The notes under the pieces are model-generated. The model ran no database searches. It had not been told where the DNA came from and was given only the letters and a program-made list of their open reading frames with translations. This document shows, in pieces, positions 22,990 through 34,508 of a DNA stretch of 64,000 nucleotides. The first letter of the stretch is position 1; each line of letters starts with the position of its first letter. The DNA is from Spinacia oleracea (lineage: Eukaryota; Streptophyta; Magnoliopsida; Caryophyllales; Amaranthaceae). The position numbers were made by a program, and so were the translations under genes. Location: positions 107,418,141 to 107,482,140 of the forward strand of contig NC_079487.1 in assembly GCF_020520425.1 (NCBI RefSeq). The letters are read 5' to 3'.

Positions 22990-23370
22990 CCAATCCAATA
23001 ACTTCTATAATTAGTATCGAATTCTTCGCTCATGCTTTATCCATTAAAAATTGCACGCGCGAATGTTACCAATTTCCTATTAATAGAACGATTGCCCTAG
23101 CATATTAGTTTTGAACTTTGCTAGGTTTATCCACCTCTTGCTTTCGAGTTATGCGATTCTTGACTTTATTTCATCATGGAGTACGTGATTCTTCAACAAA
23201 TAAATTAAGTTTATGCTGTCTTTGACCATCAACAAAATTGAAGAGTACACTATATGGAATAAAGGGATCGGAGTAACCCTTAGTGTTATAAAGTAAACAT
23301 ATCTCTCTTCTATTATTAATTTGAGACACCCAAGTTTTATATTTTATAGCGCTAGATCTTAAAAAATATT
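22990..23370 (-). other. Decayed JIP23-like promoter/upstream block
   Basis: From about 23100 rightward (GCTAGGTTTATCCACCTCTT..) the sequence is a diverged copy of the block upstream of JIP23-like gene 3 (37740 onward). To its left, 23045-23100 weakly resembles the gene 3 leader and TATA region (CTATTAATAG where gene 3 has CTATTTATGG). No coding exons follow. This looks like the surviving upstream end of a lost JIP23-like copy; the upstream homology is clear, the promoter part is inference. Confidence 0.4.
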
Positions 23371-23559
23371 GAGAAACTTTTGTGTAAGACCGCCTTATGG
23401 TAAGACCGCCTTGTTGGCAGCCATGTTGGCAGCCCTGTTGGCACATGTGATGACGTCATGCTGACGTCATCATGTAATATTTTTGGATTTTTTTTTTTTA
23501 AAAATTTTTTTTTTTTTTCTTTGAATTTTTTTTTTGGAATTTTTTTTTTCAGGCTTAAC

Positions 23560-24480
23560 TAATTGGACTTCATACTTAACTAATTGGATTTCAAACTTAA
23601 CTAATTGGATTTCAGGCTTAAAATTTTTTTTTCTGATTTTTTTTTTCTTTTTTCGAAAATTAAAATTTTAAATATATTTTTTTCTGAAAATTAAAATTTT
23701 AAATTTTTTTTTTTTCAGGCTTAACTAATTGGACTTCATACTTAACTAATTGGATTTCAGGCTTAACTAATTGGATTTCAGGCTTAAATTTTTTTTCCTG
23801 AACAAAATATTTTCAATTTTATTTTTTTCGAAAAATAAATATTTTAAATATTTTTTTTCAGGCTTAACTAATTGGACTTCATACTTAACTAATTGGATTT
23901 CAAACTTAACTAATTGGAGTTCAGGCTTAATTTTTTTTTCCCTGAAATCAACTAGTGTAAAACATAACTAAAAGTAAGAAAATTATAACTAATTGAATAA
24001 CAAAAATAGTTAAGGTATAAAAACAAGTAGTTAAACTTATGAGTCGAATAGCTATTATTTTTAAACAAACTTATTTTTAACTAAAACTCAAAACATCTTA
24101 ACTAATTAGTTGCAATGCTTAACTAATTGATTTCATTACTTAACTAATTGGTTTCGTTGTTTAACTAATTGGTTCAGTGCTTAACTAATTTGTTCTGTTG
24201 CATAACTAATTGGTTTCGTTTCTTAACTAATTGAATTCCAAACTTAACTAATTGATTTCAGTGGTTAACTTGATTAGTTCCGGTGCATAACTAATTGCTT
24301 CCAATGCTTCACTAATTGGCTTCAGTGCTTCACTAATTGGTTCCATTACATAACTAATTGGTTCTGGTGCTTAACTGATTAGTTTCATTTCTTAACTAAT
24401 TGGTTCAAATGCTTAACTAATTAGTGTCATTGCTTGACTAATTGGTTCTATTACTTAACTAATTGGTTCCATTACTTAAA
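23560..24480. repeat. AACTAATTGG minisatellite in element B
   Basis: Tandem 20-24-bp units with core CTTAACTAATTGG, in two blocks. The first alternates with T-rich/A-rich homopolymer stretches (23500-23960), the second is more regular (24105-24480). Homologous to the array in element A. Confidence 0.75.
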
Positions 24481-24999
24481 ATTTTGTACCTTAACTAAAG
24501 CACTAGAAATTCGTTGTCTGGAACTCAAAACTACATGACTAATTAAAACTCAAAAAATGTTAACTAAAACCAAGAAAATCGTAACTAAAACTAAAAAATC
24601 TTAACCAAAACTCAAACATTAAACAAATTTAGTCTTAACTATATCAAGTTTATTCTTAACTAAAACAAAATTAATCCGAACTAAAACAAATGTAACCATG
24701 ACTAAAAGGGAATTATTCTTAACTAATATGAAAATTAGTTTAACTAAAAGGAAATTATTCATAACTAAAACAAAATTAACCAAAAAATTTAGTCATTAAC
24801 TACTAAATATCAAAGAATACACCAGATTACCAAAATTTTAAATGGTTCACTAAATTACAACATGATCGACAAATCAATTCATAAAAACATAGAAAAATAG
24901 GAACATGTGCTACTGCACCAACTCCAACAAATGTGTCATCTGCTATTGCGTGCACCAACTCCAAGGAAAATGATGTTACAGAGTATCGCAAACTACAGC

Positions 25000-25980
25000 T
25001 GTTTCCCTTCGTCAAATCTCTGCCATTTCCTTCGTCATTAACTCCGGCAAATCTCTGCCATTTTCTTCGTCTTTAACTCCGGCTAACCACTGCCTCCAAC
25101 TCCGGCGGAAAATAGAAAAATGCAGATCAAAATAATTTTGCACAAACCTTTTTGCGAATAACATTATTGAACAACGCAGGCAACAAACAACCTACCTGAT
25201 CACCGACTAATCAACCAACCATCGAAAACATTGCGAGAATCGAATCGAGTCCTGTGAGATCTACAAAAGTAATAAAGGAATTCGAAAAATTCAAAAGCCT
25301 AATTTCTAAAATCAACAACATTAATCAAAAAGATGAAAATTAAAAAACCTAAAACTAGAAGACGAAGGACAATGTAGGAGAGAGATGAAAGAATTACCTC
25401 GTTGTCGATTCATTCTCGATCTCGTCGTCATCGCAGGCAGTTTTAGGCGAGGGAGAGGCGGAGAGTATGAAGAGGAGAGAGAAAGAGAACACATAAACCT
25501 TAAGCTCCATCTCTCTCCCCCTCAGCCGCCACCACCGTTGATTCCTTTGTTCCATTCTTCTCTCATCTGCGGCGGCTGTTGCGACGAGGCAAATCTCCGG
25601 CACCACCTCCATCACGACCACCTCCTCCTAAAACCTAAAACCATTAAAGTAGATCTAATGGAGGCGACAGAGATGAAAGAGCAACCTCTATTATTGCGAC
25701 GACAACGACGAGGCATGGCGGCGGCGGGGAGGACCGACTGCGGCGAACCAAACTCGCCGCCTCTAATCCCCGCAGCTCTCCTCCTTCCTTTTCTTCCTTC
25801 ACCGCTATTCTCCTTCATCTCGTGCTACTCGTCTGCCACCGTAATATCTCCGGTGGAAAGTGGAGGAGCTCCGCTGCCTGCTTCGTCATCTCCGTCATCA
25901 ATTCTGATGAGAGGGTGGCGGTTCAAGGAGAGAGAGAAAGAGAGCTGTGGAGGAGAGAGAAAGGAATCAGGGTTTTGAAA
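25000..25980. other. GC-rich exon-like block in element B
   Basis: Many CTCCGGC and GGCGGC words; open in several frames (plus-strand ORF 25385-25978), as GC-rich DNA often is. Minus-strand candidate donors GAG|GTAATT (near 25396) and ATCAG|GTAGGT (near 25197) bound exon-like pieces that align in order with element A. No protein domain recognised. Possibly captured host sequence, possibly a non-coding transcript start. Confidence 0.35.
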
Positions 25981-26295
25981 AGAAAATGGGAAGAAAATAT
26001 GTATTTATATTTTATTTTAAAAATGAAAAAGTTGATGTATTATGCCACATCAGATTTTATGTGGCATATTGTTTGCCATCAAGGCGGTCTTTTTCGTAAG
26101 ACTGTCTTATTGAAAAGTTTGTAAAAAATATTTAAGTAGTATGGCGATGCCATCTTGTCTATGTCACTCTTTTTTTTTCAAAAATAAAAAGTAAATCATA
26201 TGCACCATCGTTGTGGGCATCTTATCTATACACGTGCTTTTAATCAAGAATCTAATTCGATCATATTCCACTAAAAAAACGAGGGCGGCGTGCTC

Positions 26296-26576
26296 CATAT
26301 CAGATATGTTTTTGCAAAAATATATCACCTCACTAAACTATAAAATAGAGATAAGACAAGGATTAAAATAGGTGTCATTTTTCAAAGAACCGATGCCATT
26401 TTTCAAAAACAGATGCCAATTTGGAAAAAGGAATGCCATTTTTCAAAAACCGATGCCATTTTTCAAAAACGGATACCATTTTCCAAAAAAATTGATTTTG
26501 TCCTTTAGCGTTTGTCTTTTAGCCTATTTTGTCGTTTAGTCGATTGATATGTTTTTGTAAAAACATATCTGATATG
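26296..26576. repeat. Inverted-repeat (foldback) element
   Basis: Arms CCATATCAGATATGTTTTTG and its inverse (TATGTTTTTGTAAAAACATATCTGATATGG), separated by about 220 bp with a short tandem repeat GATGCCATTTTTCAAAAAC. No clear duplication. Absent from the paralogous block at 39270-39310. Confidence 0.6.
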
Positions 26577-26612
26577 GATTTATACTTCCTCCTAAAAAAC
26601 TATTGAGATATA

Positions 26613-26871
26613 CTTCCTCTGATTTTTTATACTTGCAATGTTGGTAACTTTCACGCATGCCTATGCAAAATTTTGATCATTAATATCTTTAATTATCTTT
26701 AAGCAAAAATTATAAAAAGTTAATATTTTGAAAATACAAATTGAGACGAATCTAGCAAGATCATACATGATTATGTTTTATCTTACGTATAAATCACCAA
26801 CAATAGTCAAAATAGAATATGTGAATAGTGTAAAATACACAAACATTGCGAGTATTAAAAATCAGAGGAAG
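26613..26871. mobile_element. Stowaway MITE
   Basis: Ends CTTCCTCTGATTTTTTATAC and, inverted, CTTCCTCTGATTTTTAATAC, TA on both sides. 259 bp. Close relative of 48444-48701. Confidence 0.85.
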
Positions 26872-26976
26872 TATGAAATATATCTAGTTCATGGCTTAAT
26901 TAACAACATCGTCGTCTTTAGGACCTCGCTGCGGAATTAAGTTCGGTGTAATCGGGAAGGTGTAGAGTACCCTTAG

Positions 26977-27587
26977 TAGGGGTGTGCACGGTCCGGTCTG
27001 GACCGAAAATTGGACCGAAACCAGACCGGAATTGGATCGGACCGGACCGGAATTGGACCAGACCGGACCGGACCGGACCAATAGATTTCGGTCCGGTCCT
27101 CGGTCCTTGAAAATACACGATTCCGGTTTTTCGGTCCGGTCCGGTCAAAACCCGGAATTTTCCGGTCCGGACCGGTGACCCGGAATATAATTTTAAAAAT
27201 ATAATTTTAGATAGAAGAGCACAATTTACCCACATACATTAATCCCCTCCCGCAAAAAAAGACTTTTAGAATTTTTCGTATATCAGTGGCCTTTATCCCC
27301 TTTAAAGTAAGCTTATGATGTGATGTATGCTATACTTAAAGAGAAATATAGGTCTTAAAAAAATAAAATCATAAAAACAAATTGAGTTTAAGCTTGTAAA
27401 TCGCAAAAATTAAAAAAACCGGTCCAAGCCGGTCCAAAACCGGACCGGACCTGGATTTTCCGATCCGGTTCCTGTCCGGACCGGATTCTTTCTGATCCGG
27501 TCCTCGGTTCGCGAATTATGAAAATTCCGGTCCATCGGTCAATCCGGTTCCGGTTTCGGTCCGGTTTTAGACCTATGCACACCCCTA
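26977..27587. mobile_element. hAT-type non-autonomous element, 8-bp TSD
   Basis: Ends TAGGGGTGTGCAC and, inverted, TAGGGGTGTGCAT, perfect 8-bp duplication ACCCTTAG (26969-26976, 27588-27595). Both subterminal regions are arrays of GGTCCGGT/ACCGGACC words. The Arg/Gly/Thr-rich ORFs over it come from these repeats and are not genes. Confidence 0.9.
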
Positions 27588-27681
27588 ACCCTTAGGCCTT
27601 AGTCGTAAATCATGAATACATAGTCTTGAGTCTTATTACGTCATTTTTCTATATTGTTTAATCGTAAATCATTAGTATAAA

Positions 27682-28160
27682 CTACCCCTGTTTCATCTGT
27701 ATGGTTACTATTTGCATAAATATTAAGATAAATGAGAAAAATGAGTAAAACCTAATGAAATGAGTTTCTTTTTTTGGTGTTAGCATGCGGTGCACCCTTA
27801 GGGCTAATCCGGATTCGGGGCGAATTCTGGGTGGATAGGTTTCAGCCCTCTCCCAATTGTTGTTGCGGGGGATCGAACACGAGTTCTCCGATCCCTACCA
27901 AGTTCAGCCCCAATCACCACTGAACCAACATGCAATTGGTACGTACCTAATGAAATGAGTGAGTATAATAAAATAAGGATAAAATAATAGAGATATAGAT
28001 AAAGTATAAGAAGGTGGGTGAGTTTAATTAAGAAAAAAAAAAGAATAAAGTAACTGAAAGTGGTAGAGATGTAAATTTTGTGGAGGTAATTAAGAGGGGT
28101 ATCGTAAGATGAGATATTATCTCATGTCAAAAAACAGTATAAAACACTATATGTAAAGAA
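27682..28160. mobile_element. MITE of the 6115 family, interrupted by a SINE
   Basis: The left part matches 6115-6200 (ATGGTTACTATTTGCATAAA versus ATGGTTACTATTCGCACAAA). The SINE at 27766-27944 sits inside. The right end is diverged and not precisely placed. Confidence 0.55.
27766..27944 (-). mobile_element. tRNA-derived SINE, copy 1
   Basis: On the minus strand an A box (TGGTTCAGTGG) and B box (GTTCGATCCC) have tRNA-like spacing, followed by a non-tRNA body and a short A-rich tail. A perfect 16-bp duplication ACCTAATGAAATGAGT (27750-27765, 27945-27960) proves retroposition. The body matches copy 2 at 38226-38395. Non-coding, pol III promoter, mobilised by a LINE. Confidence 0.9.
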
Positions 28161-28535
28161 CATTTTTTACAAAAATTATATCTTTACGAGTGTTTGTGTT
28201 TATTGGGCACAAATTCATAATCCCTTCTACTATCATAAAATAATAATCCTTAATTAATCACCGTGTTTATTAAATTTCTAGCAACATATTTATGTTTTAA
28301 ATCTTTAGTTGATCATATATTAATATTTTTTTTTAATATAAATAGTTATCCCAATTAATTCCTTGAAACCCTAGCATGAAAGTTTATTAATTTCATGCAT
28401 AAAACTTTTAAAAATCAACACTTTAATGGATATAAACAAATCTTAAAATTCTAATTGATTATCATTTAAAATCGGCATCTATATCAATCAAACATGTACT
28501 TTTAATCAAAACCCTAATTAATCATAAATCGTAAT

Positions 28536-28620
28536 TAAAACCATTTAAACTCATAAAAACCCATGTTTTAATATTAATTAAAACCATTTAAACTCATAAA
28601 AACCCATGTTTTAATATAAA
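28536..28620. repeat. Tandem duplication in AT-rich DNA
   Basis: Two adjacent copies of a ~45-bp unit containing AACTCATAAAAACCCATG. Confidence 0.8.
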
Positions 28621-28699
28621 AATTCAACACTCCAATCATACTTTAAATTAAAAAACATCCATTAATTAATAAAAATAATATTTTTAAACATCATTAATA

Positions 28700-29519
28700 A
28701 CAATATCAAAATAGTTAATTTAAATAACGATAATTGAAAATAGAGGAGAGATTAGCTGTAAATTCGAACTTTTTTAGGAGGAACAAAAACACACCATCCG
28801 GCCACAATAAAGGATCACGGAAAAGGGTGATGGTGGTGGTGCATGGTGGCACGCACGCACGAACAACGTGGAGAGGAGAGGAAGCAATGGCAATAGTGCG
28901 CGAAACTTGATGTTGTCGCTGTTGGTTGCTTCTGCTTGGGCAAGGAGACGCGCCGCGGGGAAGGGCATGCGTGCGCGATGAAGAGGAAGAGGAGAGGGAT
29001 GCTGGACGCCAGCTTGCGGGGTAGCGACGCGACAAGTCTGGCCTTGGGCGCTGGCCTTGCTTGTAGTCGGGAGCGCATGGACGAGCAAAGAGAGAGGAGA
29101 GGGCCAGTGAGGGGAGAGAAAAGAGAAGGAGAAAAGCTTAGGGTTTTCTTGTGTGGGGATTTGTGAGGGTGTACAACCTATTTATAAGTTTTGTATCCCT
29201 AATGGCCTAAGGTTTAGGTTTTATCTTTTGGGTTTCACTAAACATGAGATGGGCTTTGAATAAATTGTTTGGACTTAAAAATAGAATTGGACTGGGCCAG
29301 GCTAGATTAAAAATTCATTTTCTTTTCTTAAAACCCGAATAAAATTCCCCAACTTGAAATAAAATGAATTTTCTCCAATTAAAAATAATAAATATTTTTA
29401 ATTAATAAAAATACATTTAAATAAATATTAAAATGCATCTTCAATTTAATAACTATACAAAAATACTTTATAAATATAATAAATATATTTATATTTTAAT
29501 AAAAGTATGGGGTATTACA
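28700..29519 (-). mobile_element. Probable LTR fragment or solo LTR
   Basis: On the minus strand the piece starts TGTAATACCCCATAC, a typical start of plant Ty3/gypsy LTRs. A TATA box (TTATAAATAGG, about 29178-29189) lies ~330 bp in, and a GC-richer transcribed-looking part follows. The other end (..CA) and a 5-bp duplication were not found, so extent is uncertain. ORFs in 28715-29166 are not convincing genes. Confidence 0.45.
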
Positions 29520-31792
29520 GTAGGTGTGGAGGGACCATCCTCTACAACACCCCCGCCTCTCGTCAAAGTTGATCATATCTAGCTAAAAGCTAGCTAGTAC
29601 ATGGTCGGGGTAGGTGTTAGTGGTCGGTTAATAAGGTTTATGGTAGCGTGCGTATTAGGGGGTTATCACTATCACATTAAAGAGAGGATACGAATAACTT
29701 TATGTTTGACACGCTTGATGAAAGGGGAATAAAATAAATTCTATGTACCTGTTGACACTATATGCGAACAAGAAATAACACCTTAATTATCTTGTAGCTA
29801 GGGCGATAAAGGTTCCTAGGGGTATTACCCTTAAAGGAGGGCTTACCTTATTATGTAGAGGTGTCGCTCGTTAACGAGTAATTTCGTAAGAAATCACCAA
29901 ATTGCAACCCTTTTTCTAACAAAGTTAATGCAAAATGAAATGCTTAAGATAACATAACATAAAGTAAACAAATATCATTTATTGATATGTAATAAAAAAA
30001 ACTAGACGGACATTAAATCATGAAGACATGTATCTCCATGGTTGAATGCTTGGAAAACGCACTGACTTAAACTGGCTGAAGTTCTTCAATACATGAGGGA
30101 ATTCTACAAACTACTGCTACGCTACTGCTAGGCCGCTATATGGCTAAGCTAAGCGCTACAGCTAAAGCTAAGGAATGCTACGAAAATATGAAATGCTTTG
30201 TTTGTGTGTTGATGATGTCCTTGTAAATGTCGGTTTCTGTTGTATATATACCCCTAATAAGAGGCGGTTGAAGAGCGGTTTGTGGGAGAGTTGGAGTTAT
30301 TCCCATAAATGCTTGAACGGGAGAGAGGAATTGAATGATCAAAGCCACATCAACCTTGATTTATTCCACGCTCTTAACTCCTTTGTATCTGGCGTTGAGA
30401 TTTCGGCCTTCCTGGGCTCGCGCTTCTCTTGGGCCTTTCCTTCGTTGGAACAACTCCCTCTCTTCTTTATGTGCTTGCGACTCGATTGGACTTTAAAGCA
30501 CTTGACCTACCATATACTCTTGGTAAGGGTAGGTTTTAAAATGTGTACAACAATACCCTTATTTTTTTTAAATTAATAAATAAGACATGGGATGGGGGAA
30601 GTAATAGCTCTATTCATTCATTAAGTTTAATAAAAAGAATACATATAAGCTCTATATTGATCGATGATAATTAATTGTCCATAACTATAGTTTAGATGTC
30701 ATGCAAATTTGACATATGGATTAAAATTCGTGCATTGCACAAGTACTATACTAGATATATATGAAAAAAAAGTTAAATATAATTCGTTAATTGGAAGAAA
30801 AACAAGAATGCAATATTAAAAGAGGTACTTGATTGGAACAGACTCGTGAATTGGATATTTTGAAGATTTACTTGAATTTTGGAATCTTGGAAGTTAGAAT
30901 TGGAATAAGCTCATTGTATCTTGCAATTGATGCTTCTGCTCGAAATTGCTCAAATTGAAGTTAGATTGGTGGTATCGTCATCGACCATAAGGGGGACATG
31001 AATTAGGTGTTTACACATGTTAAATGAACCAACTTGATTCTTTAATTTTAGGACATCAATTAATGTTTGTAGGCTTAGTACGTTGTTGCATTGCCCAATT
31101 GTTATGCGAATTAGATTAGAGACTGAAAATGGGTGGATTGATACAATATCGACCATAACCTTGTCCCCGTATCCATATTTGGTTCATGACCATTTTGGAG
31201 TCAAGTTCTCTTGGAATTTGATATGAGCCTTTATGTGGATATGTCCCTAAATGATTTGTTCCTAAACGTACCTCTCGATTTCCACATAAACGTTAATGGA
31301 TCTCCCATAAAGATCCAATAATATGGCGACTCTCTACTTTGCACCATTCATGGATCCATTCGAAACATGTCAAATCCTACATTCTCTTAGTCAATTTTTT
31401 CCTTCAAACGACGTCCTATAAGGATTAGGCCTCGAGGGGTAGATGTGTGAAAAATGAACTCATATTGTTGACTTAAAATATCGAGATTGACTTTACGATA
31501 TGCATCTCAAGCTTAAAAATCGAGATTGACTTTACAATATGCATCTCACGCGCGTCCTATTTAATTATCTCTTTCTCGTGTGATGTTTAGATACACCTAT
31601 TAAAGGGAACCCCAAAATTTTGTATCAGTGTTTATAATCCAACCGATGGTGTTATTTTACAAAATAAACTTTTAATAAAGTAATTAATTACAATATTTTT
31701 TTATAAGTAATTTCGCACAAACTCAACTTTACATTCTTGTGTGCTTTAGTATTCTTCATTTATCTCTTTCATTTAGTGAAACTCAAATTGTT

Positions 31793-31796
<4 letters not shown>
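29520..31796. other. Intergenic DNA, no gene recognised
   Basis: Contains GCTAAGCTA-type short repeats near 30130-30170 and a 133-codon ORF (30175-30576) without recognisable domains. A GTGCATTGCAC hairpin then CTAG near 30735-30755 resembles a Helitron 3' end but is followed by A instead of T. Confidence 0.5.

Positions 31797-31854
<58 letters not shown>
31797..31854. repeat. (TA)n microsatellite, left flank of element C
   Basis: Uninterrupted TA run directly abutting the left end of element C. Confidence 0.95.
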
Positions 31855-31859
<5 letters not shown>

Positions 31860-31959
31860 GAAGGCTCTCGTGAGAACACTTACTTACGGTGAGAACACTT
31901 TCTATAATGGCATTATCGTAATTTTTATAAACAAATACCCAATTTGATTATTATTTCCC

Positions 31960-32600
31960 CATATTTTTTTTCATATTTTCGGTGCTCTTTCTCTCTCTTC
32001 AATTCCTCTCTCTCTTCCGTTTTGGAACACCACCACCATCCGGCGATTTTCAGTCGTAGCCACCACCGCATTCGGCCATTGCAGCTCTACCTCCGACCGT
32101 TGCCTCTCGATAATCGTCGCTCGCCGGTCGTTATTTCATTATTTCTGGTGCTCATCATCTCTCTTCAATTCCTCCCTCTCTCTTTTTCGAACACCACCAA
32201 CTTTCAGCCACGCCTCTCGCTGCCGCCGCCGCCACCGCTGCTCCCTCTCGCCGGTGGTTGTGGTTCGCGAATCAGGTAAACACAATTTTCAGTTCAGCAA
32301 TTCTCATTCGATCCTTCGAAATCGAAATCGAGTTTAATCCGCTCTCTTCTCGATCTGTTTGGTTAACCTGATTCAAATAATTAGAAATTAAAATCTATTT
32401 CAAAAATTAGAAATTAAAATCGATTTCAAAAATTAAAAATTAAAATCGATTTGAATCGATTTCTCAATTCCAAAATTAAAATCGATTTTCAGGAGTTTCA
32501 ATCTCGCCGGTCGCCGGTCGTAGCAAGTCGGCGCCGCTCATACCTCACCGGCGACGTTGACGTCTCCTCCTTCCTCCTCCAATTCCTCAATTTATCCGAA
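31960..32600. other. Exon-like block in element C
   Basis: A CTCTCT-rich leader-like stretch, then CACCACCACC/GCCGCCGCC-rich sequence and a plausible plus-strand donor (AATCAG|GTAAAC at 32276). It resembles a plant gene first exon in composition. The ORF 31944-32279 is serine/proline/leucine-rich low complexity with no domain I recognise. Confidence 0.35.
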
Positions 32601-32929
32601 TTCATGTTTTAAATTAATCCGAAATTTATCCGGATTCATGTTCTAAATTTCAATATTTATCCGGATTCATGTTCTACATTCCAATTCCAATTCCTCAAAT
32701 CAGATTGATGTTCTAAATTTATACGGCGACTCAGTCGAATGAGGGTGGAGTGGCGGTGAAGATGGAGGTAGATGTTGAGGATAGAGACAGAGAGACGACT
32801 GTGAGGGAGTTTGGAGAGCTGTAGTAAAGTTTGGAGAGGTTTATGAGCTGGAAATTAAACAGGAATGGAATTGGAGACGTAGAGGATATAGTTGGCTAAA
32901 GAATTGGAGCTTTAGAGTCAGATTAGAAC

Positions 32930-34035
32930 ATGCTTGAATTAATTTAGAACACGAGCTTAAATTTTTAGAACATGTATATATGTTTATGTGTTGACTAGGT
33001 TCTCATGTTCTAAATTTAGAACATGCTTGAATGGATTTAAAACATTCTTGAATAAGTTTAGAACATGCTTGAATAAATTTTAAATACAATGAATAAAGTT
33101 AGAACATGCTGAAAGTTTGAATAAATTTAAAACTTGCTTGAATAAATTTAGAACATGTTTGAATGGATTTAGAACAAGCTTGAATAAATTTAGAACGTGG
33201 TTGAATAAATTTAGAACATGCTTGAATAAATTTAGAACATCGTTGAGTAAATTTAGAACATGCTTGAATAAATTTAGAACATGCTTGAATAAATTTAGAA
33301 CATGCTTGAATAAATTTAGAACGTGGTTGAATAAATTTAGAACTTGGTTGAACAAATTTAGAACATCGTTGAATAAATTTAGAACATGCTTGAATAAATT
33401 TAGAACATGCTTGAATAAATTTAGAACGTGCTTGAATAAATTTAGAACATGAGCTTACAAAATTTAGAACATGGTTGAATAATTTTAGAACATGCTTGAA
33501 TTAATCTAGAACATGAGGTTAAAAATTTAGAATATGGTTGAATAATTTTAGAACATGCTTGAATTAATCTAGAACATGAGGTTAAAAATTTAGAACATGG
33601 TTGAATAAAATTAAAACATGCTTGAATAAATTTAGAACATGGATGAACCAATTTAGAATATGGTTAAATAAGCTTAGAACATGGTTGAATAAATTTAGAA
33701 CATTAGTTTGAAAATTTAGAACATGCTTGAATAAATTTAGAACATGAGCTTACAAATTTAGAACATGGTTGAATAATTTTAGAACATGCTTGAATTAATC
33801 TAGAACATGAGGTTAAAAATTTAGAACATGGTTGAATAATTTTAGAACATGCTTGAATTAATGTAGAACACGAGGTTAAAAATTTAGAACATGGTTGAAT
33901 ACAATTAAAACATGCTTGAATAAATTTAGAACATGGCTGAACCAATTTAGAATATGGTTAAATAAGTTTAGAACATGGTTGAATAATTTAGAACATGAGT
34001 TTGAAAATTTAGAACATTGTTAAACAAATATAGAA
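32930..34035. repeat. 21-bp minisatellite with higher-order duplication
   Basis: About 50 tandem units of the type TTTAGAACATGCTTGAATAA plus one base, most regular at 33117-33450. From about 33446 units diversify and a ~275-300-bp block recurs at about 33446-33730 and 33746-34020. Because 21 is a multiple of 3, it creates long ORFs on both strands (heptapeptide repeats), which are not genes. Confidence 0.9.
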
Positions 34036-34110
34036 CATAGAGAGTGTAAAAGTGTTCTCACCATAAGAAGTGTTCTTACATAAGGAGGTGTTCTCACCGG
34101 ATCCCTCCCC

Positions 34111-34146
<36 letters not shown>

Positions 34147-34157
34147 ATATATATATC
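34111..34157. repeat. (TA)n microsatellite, right flank of element C
   Basis: TA repeats directly after the GGGGAGGG end of element C. Confidence 0.9.
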
Positions 34158-34250
34158 AAACTCCAAAGGTCCTTCATTATAACCTTCTTAGGTACTACCT
34201 AATTGTTTAGGCGTGTCTAATTAACACTGTTGCTTTTATGTCACTAACAA

Positions 34251-34281
34251 TGGGTTAGGTTAGGTTGGGTTGGGTCGGGGG
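34251..34281. repeat. G-rich GGTTAGG/GGTTGGG tract
   Basis: Runs of GGTTAGGTTAGGTTGGG type followed by GGGGG. Short, telomere-like by chance or a possible quadruplex; not a telomeric array. Confidence 0.5.
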
Positions 34282-34292
34282 TGTTGAGTGTA

Positions 34293-34508
34293 TGTTTTAG
34301 GACCAACTCAACAAAAAACGTAAGCTGATGGTTGAAGTCCCATTATTAGTTTTATATTCTATCACGTCCCATCACATGAAGTCTTTTGGGCTTGAAGTGT
34401 GGATGCAACATAGGCGTCACGTTGGCTCTGATACCATGTCAAAGGACCAACTCAACCAAAAACTTAAGCTTATAGTTGAAGTCCCAAAATTAGTTTTATA
34501 CTCTATTA
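34293..34508 (-). mobile_element. TRIM element, internally deleted (copy T2)
   Basis: Terminal repeats 34293-34364 and 34437-34508 (72 bp each, several differences), with the TGGTATCAGAGCC primer site next to the 5' repeat. Flanks GTGTA/GTGTG give a near-perfect 5-bp duplication. Compared with T1 the internal segment lacks about 75 bp. The ORF over it is an artefact. Confidence 0.8.

Larger units (their letters stand above)
23371..26121. mobile_element. Large TIR element B (Mutator-like?), non-autonomous
   Basis: Left end GAGAAACTTTTGTGTAAGAC and, inverted, right end CAAACTTTTCAATAAGAC, then AAAGACCGCCTTGATGGCA, with an 11-base direct repeat TAAAAAATATT outside both ends (23360-23370, 26122-26132). 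The corresponding spot in the duplicated block (about 38820-38835) has no insert. 9-11 bp duplications and long TIRs fit Mutator-like elements. Internal order as in element A. No transposase found. Confidence 0.65.
31855..34110. mobile_element. TIR element C inserted in a TA microsatellite
   Basis: Left end GAGGAAGGCTCTCGTGAGAA then CACTTACTTACGGTGAGAAC; right end, inverted, GGGGAGGGATCCGGTGAGAA then CACCTCCTTATG. Both ends are followed by TA repeats, as if a TA tract was the target. Interior: a CT-rich GC-rich exon-like block (31960-32590) and a long 21-bp minisatellite. No transposase. Class unresolved: Micron-like/Mutator-like or a Helentron-type element are possible. Confidence 0.6.

Noticed and set aside
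25385..25978. 197-codon plus-strand ORF in element B
   Set aside because: GC-rich block open in several frames, low-complexity residues, no domain, and the better splice signals are on the opposite strand.
26896..27582. Overlapping Arg/Gly/Pro-rich ORFs
   Set aside because: Produced by GGTCCGGT subterminal repeats of a hAT-type element with a perfect 8-bp duplication.
30720..30760. Helitron 3' end candidate
   Set aside because: Hairpin and CTAG are present but followed by A, not T, and no 5' partner was found.
33080..33945. Long ORFs on both strands with heptapeptide repeats (NKFRTCL and complement)
   Set aside because: They arise from the 21-bp minisatellite, whose unit length is a multiple of three; no start context, no domain, both strands equally open.
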